DNA of 64,000 nt. It comes from Chiua virens (Eukaryota > Basidiomycota > Agaricomycetes > Boletales > Boletaceae). The position numbers and the translations under genes were made by a program. This document shows, piece by piece, positions 22,301 through 34,822 of the stretch. The notes beneath the pieces are model-generated. The model saw only the letters and a program-made list of their open reading frames with translations. It ran no database searches and was not told where the DNA came from. The stretch covers positions 1,897,658 to 1,961,657 of the forward strand of contig JAHNUO010000009.1 in the NCBI GenBank assembly GCA_019787685.1, given 5' to 3'. Each line of letters starts with the position of its first letter. Position 1 is the first letter of the stretch.

Positions 22301-23290
22301 GATTACGTCTGGGAGAGTGGAAGGTTTCGGATATACGTAGCAACGCATGGATTCGTTGAGACACTCGTCACACATTCTAATGAAAAAAGAGTCCGGATTG
22401 TATATCGTTATATGGGGACATTTTGTCCCTGTACATGGTTCGTCATATCTACTACATGTAATCGGCGCGAGGCTTGAACCCCTTAGCGACACGCTTGGCT
22501 TGGAGTCGTTCAAGGAACTGCTTTGCGGCACGTTCCCCTCCTTTGCGTTCGCTCTCCTTCCGCCGCTCGGCATCAAGATCCTTTGTGACCTTTGCCGCCG
22601 CGGCTCTTGCCTTGAGCTCTTTTCTGCCCTTGCCGAGCAGCCGCCCATAGACCCCGCCGGGCGTTGGCCCGCGCAGTCTTTTGTGGAGGTGGCACGTAGC
22701 CCGGTCCCGGTTGACGAGACCCTGCTCCATGTTGGTGAGCGGCGCTGCGGCCCCCCCTCCCGCGATGATTGCCGCGCGTTGGTGGCATCCCTCGAGCCTG
22801 TCGAACTCCCGCATTCTGGGATTGGCGACGAGGGGCGGTGGGGGCAGCTTTGCGTGGTGTTTGCTGAAGCTGCGTGATCAGTAACTGCATGCGTTTGATA
22901 GTTCAAACGTACCGATCCAGCCTTATGGCTGCCGAGGCGTTTAACTGCCGCGTTGACTGCTCGATCCACGAGCGACTGGACAGAGGAGGAGCTCCCCACA
23001 GTCGCGTCCTGCATTTCGACGTCAGCTGCCTCGTGTACGGCCCTTTTGCGCTCTCTGCGCTTCTGCTCTTGCAGTTCGACCAATCCCTGAAGGGAAATGA
23101 TCCGGAGGGCGTACGCAACACAGTCCTCGAACACCTGTCGCGCAAGGTGGTCTGCGATCGGATTTGTGTGCCATCCTTCGACTTTGGTAACGCCAGCGTC
23201 ATCGGTGACCATTCGTGGCACCTGTTGACGCGCCGCAAGCGACTTGTAGCGTTCCATAATCAAAGGGAACATAAGGGCGTGTAGCTCCTA
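19389..23290 (-). pseudogene. Penelope-like (Coprina-type) reverse transcriptase, frameshifted
   Basis: Minus-strand pieces in order: 23272-21737 (N-terminal region, a Cys-rich CTGTKCPHITIYNPDSF segment, then VVTPTDKNLGIAV, the Penelope-type finger motif), 21771-21439 (FYGIPKIHK and FRPII, classic Penelope RT motifs), a degenerate stretch with catalytic YIDD at 21003-20992 (FYGRYIDDCLGIV), 20943-20677 (THQPFLDMLLYI), 20705-20427 (thumb-like, RRGYPRALVN) and 20331-19966 (C-terminal tail). At least three frame changes make it inactive. No GIY-YIG endonuclease motif is visible, matching endonuclease-deficient telomere-associated Penelope-like elements. The sense strand runs away from the telomere, as expected for priming on the G-overhang. 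Confidence 0.85.
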
Positions 23291-23321
23291 TCTCTATGTC
23301 TCGCCGTCTCCGGTACCGCGC

Positions 23322-23810
<489 letters not shown>

Positions 23811-24267
23811 TCAACGTCTCCATGCCTGTGTTCCTCAAACGTACACTAGTGTACGAAACCCACACCAAGTACTTGCCACTTTTTTTTTTCTGGGCTGACG
23901 TGTCATCGAAACCATCGTCCCAGTTCCCATTTCAGCTCTCCATCCCGTCATTCACCGCATAACCTTTCTACAGATACTCTTCTATAACTTTTTAGAATAC
24001 AAGTACACCCATTCTTCCCTTCTTCCCTTCATCCCATAGCCTTCTTGTGACCTATGTTCTACACCTATCCTTTCTCGTTGCCTACCCGTCCTGTCCCTTG
24101 GAGACTACCTGTCCATCTCATCATGTCCGAGTCATAACTACCTGCTATGTGAATCTACTAACCATCACTGTCTCCATCCTCTGCCATCATAACCTCTCAC
24201 TCGTCATCCTTCATACACACCCCATACTGCCATCGTTCCTTCGTCACACCTCACTCCATAGTAGTCC

Positions 24268-24750
24268 TCATCCTGACCGAGTCGCGAATGAGTCATGTTT
24301 GAACTTCAACAACCCCTCTTCCGCCAGATTCAGGTCTGGTGAACACGGGTGAACCCATTCAAGGCGAACGCCCTGTTGGAGAATCAACATTAGGACTTCT
24401 GCCCCATCATCCATCGCTGTATTATCCATCACGATCACACATCCACCAGCCGCTGCCCTCGGAGTAGCCCTCGTCCTCAGAAACTCATAAGCTTTCACTG
24501 TGGGTAGGAAACGAGACATACCCCGTTCGTTCTCAACCCGATCCAACCTGCCAGAATCGTCCACCTGAGCAGCGCCCCCATACTGACCTGACTGCCATCA
24601 ACAAAACACCTCATCGCTATCCGTGCGATGACCCTCCCATCACCGTCCATATAATCTGGCAATGCTGCTCGATTCTTTCCTTCCTTCAAGTTCGAACTTT
24701 AACCTTTGAGGTCTCGTCGACCAACCTGATTTGCTCTTGGTCACCCTTGC
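24268..24750 (-). pseudogene. Tc1/mariner-like (DDE_3) transposase remnant
   Basis: On the minus strand a LVDETSK motif (about 24720) corresponds to the first catalytic Asp block. Then come RVIARIAMRCFVDGS, VIVMDNTAMDDGAEV with the second Asp, and LEWVHPCSPDLNLAEE, the SPDxNPxEE-type block with the third acidic residue. These are the DDE superfamily signatures in correct order. They fall in at least two frames, and the usual HH after the second Asp is DD, so the gene is dead. No terminal inverted repeats were found. Confidence 0.7.
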
Positions 24751-26690
24751 CCAACCATTCGGAACTTGGTCGATTTCGCCCTCAGTGAACGTCCGAGCCG
24801 CATTCCTTGCCAATGTGCCAAAGCTTCTCCCCAGTCACCCAGCTCGCTGGTATATCCCCGCATTCGACATCACGGGACGTGGTGGAAAAATCGACACAGA
24901 CTTGGCAATCCGTCCTGTCCAACAAGGGTGAGCGATTCATCTAGAAAATAATACTCTGGCCTTGCCCACACGAGACCAACCCCATGGTTGATCTCGTCGC
25001 AATCAAGGTTCCAAGCTCATTCAGGAACGTGTGAGGCTCGGTGAGTAACGATGCCTTCAATCTGCCACGAGAGCTCCAGGACGCTGCAACGAAACCTTTG
25101 TTTCCGGATGATGGCAGCACGATCCCTAGTATAAGACACCCAAGTCCTTCGTGAACCCTGATCACAACGAGCCTTACGCCGTCCATGATTTAAGGCTTTG
25201 CTCCATCGGTCCCATCACTGCTACCATGTTATATCTACATTTACATCCTGTACACGACATCCTGATCGACCACGAAATCGACAGGACTGCCATGATTTAT
25301 ACGAATGGCTGCAAAATCAGATCGTTGGCTCGCCGTCCTGAGACTTTTGTCCACCGGAGAAACCGCAGTAAGCTGTGGGTGTCTGTAGGCAATCCACCCG
25401 ACTTGCACAGTGCAGACGGTTGGTCCAGTGGCAGCCCATCCACTGGCAGGCATGACAGTTAGGCCGTGTGTTATGAGTCGCTGATGCTCAAGTCGCTCGC
25501 TTTCAGGTGGTGTCCCAATCGTCACAAGACTGAATCCTCGACATTCAAAGCCGTCAGGACTGAGAGGTTCATCGGCGGCGTTCTTCAGTTGTCACATTCA
25601 TGTAGACCCGGCGGCGCTCACAAATCTCATTCTCTGGTGATATGGCATCACCCTCGCTGTACCGGTATCATCGGAGAATATCGAAACTATGTTCTTTTCT
25701 TCTTTGCTATGTCGCTCTGGATCTTCGTTCTCATCGTTTGCACTTGCAGCTCAACCAGACCTCTCCTTCCTGAATATGACGAGGTTGATCGACATGTTCT
25801 TTGTCGTCAACTCTTTTGCTCGCTCGATCACACCTTCAAAGTCTGTCGTCTTCGAAAGCAAAAACCCTAGCTTCGTCAGAATTCGAGGTATGTATAACGA
25901 GACATCATAATCAGTCGTAATCGAGGTGTGATTGTGACTGGACTTGATTTTTTGTTTTGTTTTTTTTTTTCCACTCACGTATGGACTGAGAACAGGTGAT
26001 GCGGTTGTACATCCAGGACTTTGACGCGTCTATCCACAGTCCTGTAGACATGACAGTCAGGCTGACAAGTTGCTGATGTGACCTCCTGGTCATCGTCATG
26101 TCACCATCTCTTGAACTCGCAGTTCTCACTCGGTTCTACCAAGCATGTCATTTATCTGAGCCAGCGCTAACTACCGTCCACACGTCAGTCCACTTGCGAC
26201 CACTTTTCTTCAGGCCCAGGTCTGCTTCTAGATTGAATCCGACAGCCCATTTGCCTTTCATCATGGCATTATTGTGGTGCTACCACGTCACGGGGCATGT
26301 ACTCCAAGTCTCTAACGCAGCAATATGCCATAGTATGTGATTTGATTTTCGATGCACCTCTTGACCGGATTTTTTTTCTGTAGAATCTGACCCTTTTCGG
26401 CATACCTTCTCGCCGGAAGGGTTGTCAGCATCCCGTACTCGCATCCTCCTCGATCATTGTCCTTTGACTCATCCCGCAGCGTTGGTCCCAGCTGTCTGGG
26501 CTATCCTAGGGTCGCTTGTGAGTTATTCTAGTCACCGCTCAGGGAGTACTACATGGCAGCCGGAGTGCCTCTCTGGGCGATGACATCCGTGTGTAACACA
26601 CCCTGACGACTCTATGTCCAGGGCTGGTGGAGGATCATGCTTGCAGCGAAACCCTTAGTGAGTTAACCCCTTCCGACCGTAGTCCTCTAG
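24751..26690. other. Decayed, gene-free stretch
   Basis: No exon can be supported. The minus strand between 24950 and 25900 may be the degraded N-terminal part of the transposase at 24268-24750, since frames shift every 100-250 bp, but no helix-turn-helix can be recognised. A poly-T run of about 10 lies at 25960. Confidence 0.45.
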
Positions 26691-26696
26691 TACGCT

Positions 26697-26905
26697 CAGT
26701 AACCGAAGGGGCTTTTTTTTTTTTTTTTGAGAAAAAAAAAAAAAAGCTGATCACGGAAGAGCCTTGGCCCAGCGGGTTAGCGTCTGAGTTGGAGGCGAGG
26801 TTGAAACGAAGAAATCGAAGTGATAAAAGGCGACAGCACTCTTCTCAGAGCTTGTTTCCCATTCGTTACTATCGCCTTGTATTCTCTCCCTCGAGTTCGA
26901 ATCCA
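26697..26905 (+). repeat. tRNA-like (SINE-like) sequence with A and B box matches
   Basis: A T17-GAG-A15 foldback at 26708-26744 is followed by TGGCCCAGCGGGTTAGCG (26767), a good pol III A box, and by GAGTTCGAATCC (about 26891), a near-perfect B box, 124 bp apart. Acceptor arms do not pair and no anticodon stem forms, so this is not a functional tRNA. A tRNA-derived SINE or degraded tRNA gene is likely. It ends just before the helicase gene start, so it may serve as its promoter or leader. Confidence 0.5.
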
Positions 26906-26916
26906 ACGCAGAACCT

Positions 26917-29900
26917 ATGCCTGAGTGTACGACGCCCCACTGCCTCGCCCCACTGGGAGACCCCACCACAAAAAAACACGCGTGGAATTACCACGTCACC
27001 CCCATTCCGTTCTCCGTAGCTGGTATGGTCATGAGTTTCCACGTGCATGAAGGGAAGCTGCTTTGCCCTTTCCCCCAGTGCTCCACGTCCTTGAATAGAA
27101 GGGACCGAGCGATAAGACACGCCCGTGACATTCATGGCATCCCCGGTGACATACTCATCTTTGAAAAGCCCTCCGGTGAGTGAATGCCGCGACTCCAAGT
27201 CTACTACCGTCTCAAATCTGACCTCCAAAGTTACCTCTCTGACTGCGGGAGGCCACCAGGGGCCCAGTTCGTCCCCAAATACTCCTATAGTCATGCTGGA
27301 CGATCCGAAAGAAACGAGCACTAGTAAGTGACTTGAGCTACAGCCTCCGGCGTTCTTTCCACTGATGGCCCTTCAACCAGACCCAACCCGTCATCCCGCT
27401 TCCGTGGAGTCTGCAGAGACTCCCCAAGAAACTTGTGAGCCAGCCCATGAATAAGCCACATAACCCGCTCACCTTTCGTTCCTTCGTTCCTTCTTTTTCT
27501 TCTTTCTTCTTCTTTGACCTCCATTCAACTCAGTCCGTCGCGGTGGCGAACAGAAGGTGGCTCTCAACCCCGACGTCAACTATCTAGAAGGTGGCGGCGT
27601 TCTTGACAAGCTTGGGATCTGGTATCACCATGGCCTTGACGTCTTCCTCTGCCGCTCTTGCAGCACATGCTTGACCCTAGACATTCTCAACGGCCACTGC
27701 AGAGGCCAGCACAAAGTATCCATGTCCCCCGACCTGACGGAGGAGCTCCATGCGTTCAACCAGTCTCACCACGTCTACGAACGACCACAGGACGTCCCCC
27801 TCCCATGTCCAGGCGGGCCTGTCATCGATGGTTTGTCTTCACCAGAGAACGGGTTCGCGTGTGGCTTTCCCGGCTGCGATTACTCCGTAAAGAGTGAAGA
27901 GACGATGAAAAAACACGAGCGCAATTGCCACGATCGCCGTCCACTTCAACCTACTTCATATCAGACCTGCAAGGTGCAGACGCTCTTCCGTGCCGTTGGC
28001 AACGTGTACTTCGAGGTCGAGGAGTCAGCGAAGGAAGGACAGCAGCCGCTCCTACGGCAAGCCTTGAAGGAGCTGGGAGGGCAGGACGACTCGGAGGAGG
28101 CTGCCATCGCCACCGACAAGGACCGAAACCCTCCAGCGCTGTTGAAAACGACGGGATGGGCGGACTACTTGCCCCACGTCCGCTGCCAATAGGACCCTCC
28201 GTGCAAACGCCTTGGCTCTCAAGGGGAGGCGTGACCCGAGCGAGCTCGGTGGCATTTTACCGGGTCTAGAAGCCGCAGTCGATGAGATATTCACCATGGG
28301 CCGGTATGCGTTGAATGGGCACCCGTCCAAGCTCACCGTACTGAAATTGCTCCTGTATGGGGATAACATACCGAGTGATAAGTCAGTCTCACGACATGAA
28401 TTCCTCCCGACCGTTACGCTGACGATGTGATGGCTTCTGCAGACCGAAACACTGGAGCCCCATCGCTGCCTCCAACGTCGAGTACTCGGCGTTCGTCACA
28501 GAATGGATGACAGCGGTCCTCCGGTCCTCGTCTGGGAATTCGAGCGCCGGTGGCTTCCACTTTACGCTCTCAAAGGACCAAGAATCTCACCTACGAGCAC
28601 TCGAGCATGCGCTGAGACAGAAGGATGCAGGTCAAGGCAGTGCAGTCTTGCCAGAAATTCTTGTGGAGCATCACGTCTGCCCAGCCTGACGGCAGAGACG
28701 CTTGGAAGGACGTCACGCAGCAGTGGATTTGGCTGAGGGCTCTCCGGTCGGACGGTAACTTCTATGGACCGTCGTCACTCACCCCAGACTTGGCGAAGAT
28801 ACGATACGTGATGCGACAGACCGCCTTGCTGCAGGCTATCACCCAGCAGTCAGGAAGTGAGGAGGCGCTGGTCGAGTGAGTGACACCCATCGAAAGCATG
28901 GACCCGAATGCTGACGCCATAGTACGCCCGTTCTGTAGCCGGGTGGTGACATTGCACTGCGGACGTACTGAAGCCGGGGAAGCCGACGCCGTTCAACATG
29001 GTGACGGACCTGTCTGCGTATGCATCGTCCCTGGTGCATTCAGAGGTGAAGGACCCCAAGGTCACCCTCTCCGAGGACTATAGGTCGTTCACGGTCGGCA
29101 CTCAGACGATGTCACTCGATAGGCTTCGAGGGGGGATCCAGACCGCGATCGCTGCCATCTGGACGGCATACGACCACATCGTCCATTGCGACAGAATCGT
29201 TCCAGAGGGGCTTCAACCGGTCGACGACCTTTCGAATGACGCACGAGGTTACAGCTTCTTGTGTGAAAGGCCCTTTAGTGAAAAACGACGGTCGATGCTC
29301 TGTCACCTGGTGTGCATTTACAAGCTCGCGAGCTTGGACTGCGAGGGTAGGCTTTGCTGGGACGTTCCTCAGGTCAAATGTTTGCTTGCGAAGTGCGAGC
29401 GGCTGTGGGACAACGTCCTCCACGTGCTGTTCATCACGATGGGGGTCTCGACCCGCGTCTCTCAGTTCTCACGGATGCAGCTAAGGAACGGAGACCGTCA
29501 GCGTAACCTTCAGTTTAGGAACGGGGAGATGTTCTTCATGACGCGGGACAGCAAGACGAGCAGTACGCTTGGGAGGGATTCGTGCGTTCCGTCATTTCCT
29601 CCCTCGCAAGTCGCCTCGCTGCTGCTTGAGCTCGTCGGAGGTGGACTTCGAGAAGCTGAAGCATGTCTGGTGGGACAAGCGTACGGGTCAGAGGCGATGG
29701 AGCTGCACAGAAGGTGACAGAAAAAATCTCTTGCGTCGAGTCATTTTCTGACTTCTTTACTCCTCCCTGGAACAGCTACCTCTGTATGCGTGGGGGAAAG
29801 AGGCTGGAGCCGGAGCAATTTTACAGCATGTTCGCAGCGAAGAATGGCGAGCTGTTCGGCTGTGCTTGGGGCTGTAGGGACTATCGCCAAGGTGCGATCT

Positions 29901-32900
29901 CGATGGCCAGGCACTTCATATCTGCGGCAGCTGCTAGTGATGCCACGTTCACTGCTCTCGACGAAGCGCTCGCGGAGGCTGCAGACCACTCTACCCGCAT
30001 CGACCATGCGCACTATGGAAGGACGCTTGCTGACCATCCGCGCCTCACGCACAGCGACATCGAGAAACAGCGATGTATATGTCAAGAATGGCATTCCTTC
30101 TTAGGCTTGGGGCCGTTTCCAGTACAAGAGCCGATTGCCGTGGTACGGTCCCGAGGCAATAGCTCTCATGTCGACAAGGAAACGCTGAAGTCAGCACTAG
30201 CCGAGCTACTCCCGGAACTCTGCAGCTCGATCGCGGACGACGTGTCGAAGAAGATGATGTCGATAGCCAACCGTGACGAAGCAGCACCTACCACTGCCTC
30301 CTCCTCTCATGCCAGTGCTCCGAGTCAGTGCACGTCGTCTAGGCCTCGAGCTCTAGGTTCCACCCGCCCCGCTGCCACTGTGGTCAGAATGGAGGTCCCT
30401 TCTGAGCACCTCCCTTCGACTGCCCAAGAGCCTGCTTCCCCATCCCACCTGGCAGGTTTCGGTGTGCCTTCGCCTTCTCGCTACTTCCATGGCCAACCCT
30501 CCCCGCCGCCCGACGATCGCGACGAAATGCACATGCCAATCGGCAATCACGCACCGAAACTTCCTGCAGTGGACGGCCGGAGGTTCCAGATGGAGTTCGA
30601 TGTCTTTTCCTCCGATCCCAATTCGAGTCAGCCTCGAGCCCTCCCGAGTGCCATTTTCGAGAATGGGCACTCTGCACTGGACAAGGGAAAGGGAAAGGGA
30701 AAGGGAAAGGGAAAGGAAGCAGACCTGCCTAGTGTGACAGCTCCAGAGGAATCCATACTTGACCTGACCTCCTCTCCTCCCGTTCTCGATTCGAGTGAAA
30801 AGACGGCGTCTGGTCGGAACCCTGGGGTAGGACTCAAAGCCTTACCCTCTCAGCTGATCGTTCCCATCGGTCAGAGAAAGAGACGTGCCCCAGCTGAACC
30901 CCTGCTGCTAGACTCGGACCTCGGACTCGAGCATGAAGCGGAGACAGCACCAAAGCGAGTACGTAGGGGCACGGACACAGAGGCTTTTGCTTTGTTCTCT
31001 CACAACGAAGCGGAAGACGGCGGTGGCTACGACTTCGATCGTGACTGCCTGGACGACCTCATTGCTCCCTCCACTCCAGACTCGGCGGCGGTGACCATGC
31101 GTGACGCCATTCGCTCCAAGATCGCAGAAACAGTGAAGAACCCCAACGCCCGGGAGAAGAGCCCAGAGCAGATGGACGCGCTTCTCGCCATCATGCTGCA
31201 GGATCCAAGGGACCTCGTCGTGGTCATGAAGACGGGAGGCGGGAAGAGTCTGCTGTGGACCATCCCACCCCTTCTCAAGCTCCCTGGCATCTCGGTCGTG
31301 ATCTGCCCCTTCAAGTCGCTGTTAGACGAACAATATGCTCGATGCAAGAGCGCTGGTGTCGTCTGCCACAACTATTGCCATTCGAAAACTGTCCAGGCCG
31401 GCACGCAGAACCTCTTTTTGCAGGTAGAGCACGTGGGCATGAACGTCTTCCAAAAGTGAGTCACCCCTCGACCACCCACGCTTTCCATTTGTCATTGACC
31501 CCCGCCGGGCCCTCCCCCTCAGTCTTTTAATGGAGCCGATCGGGAAAGAGATCAAGAGGGTCTTCGTGGATGAGTTCCATGACATCATTCAATGCCCCCC
31601 TGGGCGTCGTTCGAGCTGGAACACGCTGGCCCGGCAGTGCTCCTCGATGAACATACAGATGATTCTTCTTTCTGCGACATGTCCCCCGTCGATGACTACC
31701 GAGCTGCTTAACCCATTCCAACTGAGAGAAGGCAGAATGAACCTGATTCGAGGGCCCACGGACCGGCCAGAGATCGGCTTGCATTACATCAGAGCCCTGT
31801 ACACCCCGGACGGCCATGTCCTCCACAGCGTCGTGAACCGTTTGCATGCCATGCTGGGCCCTCAGGAGAGAATCCTGGTCTTCCTCAACTCGAAGAAAGA
31901 GGTCGAAGCGTTCGCAGGCAAAGCCAAATGCGCCATGTACCATAGCGAGTTGTTCGAGGCCGGAAACACGAGGAACGAGAACATTCTTCGGTGGGACTTG
32001 GGCGAGACGAAGGTCATGGCCTGCACGACAGGCTTCGCTCAGGGCATCGACAGGCCAAGCGTGCGGTTCGTGGTGATAAAGGACCCTCAGTATGGGCTGC
32101 TGCTGACGATGCAGATGGTCGGTCGTGCCGGAAGAGACGGAAAAGAGTCCCACGCCTTCATCATCGACACGGAAGGGGGGCAAATTTTCAGAAGCAAGAG
32201 CCTCGCTTGCAGCAGTTCGGTGAAACAGGTTATGGGGAACGATGCTCTGTGCAGGGTTCGATCGACTACCAGGGCCCTCGACGGGAAAGGTTACGAGCAC
32301 CAATGCAGGGAGCGCCCAGGTCGTGTGGCTTGCGATGTGTGCAATCCGAGCCACCCCATCCACTGCGCTGCGGTCGCTGCCAGCAAGAACGTGAGCGGCC
32401 CAATAATCTCACTAGCCGGGTTCCCCCAGGAAAAAACGAATTCCCCCGCCGGCGTAAAAACCCAAGGGGCTGCAGGTAGCTCAACGCTGCAGGCAAAGGT
32501 GATCCGTTCGCCACTCTCCGATTCAGAGGCGTGAAAGCTGACATGGTGCTCGAAGCGTGTTCCTCTCTCGGGTGTGGTGGTCCGCCCGATCTCCGACTCA
32601 AACGCTCAGGCTTCAGACTTCACGAAGCAGGTGTGTTTGACTTACCCTGCCGTCCTTCAGAAAGCTTACGCAGGTTGTTGGTGCTGCAGCATCGCGGAGA
32701 GCAATTGGGTTCGCAAGACAGCGATGACCTCTATGGGCCGCTTGTGATCGATGCCGCTGTGGCCAAAGCGTTGGATGAGACTGAAGGCCGGCATCGTCGC
32801 GTTTTTGAACCTTCCGGAGCATCCCACAGTGTAGGGGTTCAGAGGAGTGGCACCGCAGAGGCCCTCCAGGCACGGCAGGTAGGTTCTATGTTCGCCCCGC

Positions 32901-33723
32901 CTACTGTTTCAGCGAAAGCTGACGTCGGTCGTGGACATTGCAGACGCCCCGAGAGCAAATACTCTCACAGGACAGTGATGACCTGTATGGGCCTCTCGAG
33001 CTGGACCCACACGTGGCTTGGGAGCTGGCAGAGATGGACGGCCAGCACGGGCCTCCTTTGGAGCCTGCCAGAGACCCCCATAGCGGCCTGATTCGAAGGA
33101 GGAGTATGGTCGAATTCCCCCGCGCGTCAAACGGCCCTTCTGCACTCCAACAGAGCGCGTCACAGCCGGAAGGAACCTCTGCTCAACGAGCCGCCAGAGT
33201 CCAGACTGTAGCGCGGCAGAGAATGGAGCGCACGAGGAAGCTAAACAAATATGCCCCCGTGCTGAAAGACAAGTGCCTCGCGCACCTCCTGCTGGACGGT
33301 ACTCTAGTTCCCGAGCATTTCCCAGCCCCTTGCTCCGACTTGGTGATGGCTGGACCTACATACAGCGAGTTCAGGAGGCGGTTCAGATTCAAACAGTTCG
33401 CCTACTGCTTCGTCTGCGGCCTTCCCCAGAATCAGAACCACAACCGGGAGGCCCCAGAATGCCACAGTGAGTATGTTCCTGGAGGGGTTAAAAGATGCCC
33501 CTTCCAGTTCGTCGTGTTCAGGACAGCGTTTATCGCCGGACAAGTGGAGGAGCTCCTCCTGGAAATGCGCCAGGCGTTAGGCATACCGGGGAACTCGTTC
33601 CAGCAATACCTGGCCTGGGTTACGTCTGAAGTTGAAAGAGAGGGCTGGTACCACAACGCCATCGAGGTGTTCTTGTGGTGCTGTGAGCGGCTAGAGAAAG
33701 CCGATCCGGGGCTATTTTTATGA
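26917..33723 (+). CDS. Telomere-linked helicase: zinc finger, OrsD domain and RecQ helicase
   Basis: A long multi-exon gene. 26917-27175: C2H2-like finger (CPFPQC...H...H). 27557-28190: OrsD/DUF3505-type double finger (CRSCSTCL...H..H, then CGFPGC...H..CH). 28500-31455: DNA-binding-like region and acidic linker, with intron 29714-29775 well supported. RecQ core: Walker A KTGGGKS (about 31235), PFKSLLDEQ, intron 31456-31522, DEFH box (31569), LLSATCPPS, CTTGFAQGIDRP, QMVGRAGRDG (about 32115). The C-terminal region to 33723 has a CFVCGLP..C finger. OrsD-RecQ genes beside telomeres are known in fungi. Frame changes near 28195, 28630 and 28940 are not explained by clear introns, so the copy may be a pseudogene. 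Confidence 0.75.
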
Positions 33724-34822
33724 AGTGCCATGGAGGCGCACTGCCAGCACCTGCGCTGTCAGGAGTTTTGCCCTCGGTAGCTCAGAGGCGGCACAAGGTT
33801 TGACTCTGCCATTTCCCTCTAGACAGATCTGGCGCTATATTAAGCTAGTGTGCCCCCCCCTGTACTTTACATGATCACCGATGTTATCTTGTTTCCAAGT
33901 TCGCCAGAGGTCACGAAGGACGGAAAGTGATTCTTGGCTCGTCTTGAGCGGTGCGCACCAAAGTCTTCCTCGCCTTCGACGGAAACGTCTACGACATATG
34001 GCAAGGGGGGTGAGGTCTACAGCGCCATGCAAGGGGTCGGCTAAAACTAGGCACTCCCAGTCGCTCTCAGAGGCACGCATACGTTGCTCAGTCAATCTCC
34101 TTGAAATTTTGCCCCGGCGCAGATGAACTGCTTCGCCGCCGGAAGCGCCAGCGGAGGACGGCTCTCACTCTCTCGTTGGGTGATATGAGCGAGACAGAAG
34201 CCGAAGCCGAAGCCGAAGTGAACAACAGCGCTGAAGATGGCAGCATGGCTGGTCAGGCACAAGTGTGCTACGAATTTAGTCTCTCATCTTGCTGCTCCAA
34301 GTATGTTGTTTCTTTTTCAGGCGGTAAACTGGGCCCGAGTCAGTGAACCCGCCGGGGAAACCGCAGGCATTCGTCCTTTACCGGTTCAGTCTGAATGGCA
34401 GTCCCATCCCACCTCCTAACACACGGGACTTCTTCAGCGGAGCATTAGTCGCCGAAGGAAACAGGCAATGGGAAAGCTCGTTCATAGAACTTGAGCCTGC
34501 TGTGCGGCGCTGGATGCCCTTCCGTTCACCTTGCAGTCTTAGGGCATAGCATTATAAGTTTTCTCGGTCATATGTCATATATGTATGGCGAAATATGCTA
34601 TTCCGGAGAGAAACATGACCCCCGGGGCCCAAAAAAATAGATAGTCACGTGCAGGGAAGTGCTCTCCCACGAAAAACGTCACCAGACGATTCCTATCCAA
34701 CTTGAAAGAGCCACAGTGTCAGCTTGTTCAGTCACCAACTCCGCAACGACCCCCCCTCACTCTCTCATATTGTCAGCACCAGCCCCCCCCTCCCCCCGGC
34801 GCGGAGTCATATGGAAACACCG
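33724..34822. other. Intergenic, no gene supported
   Basis: Holds a weak tRNA-like patch at 33777-33815, a GCCGAA microsatellite at about 34199-34216, and GT..AG pairs at 34100-34550 without a recognisable protein. The last 200 bp (CACCAACTCCGCAACGACC and pyrimidine-rich sequence) are probably the promoter and leader of the Crinkler-type gene. Confidence 0.45.

Noticed and set aside
26745..26905. Functional intron-containing tRNA
   Set aside because: Box matches are good, but acceptor arms do not pair and no anticodon arm is found; kept only as a SINE-like repeat.
33769..33840. tRNA-like patch (GGTAGCTCAGAGG followed by GGTTTGACTC)
   Set aside because: The A and B boxes are only about 30 bp apart and no acceptor or anticodon stem forms.
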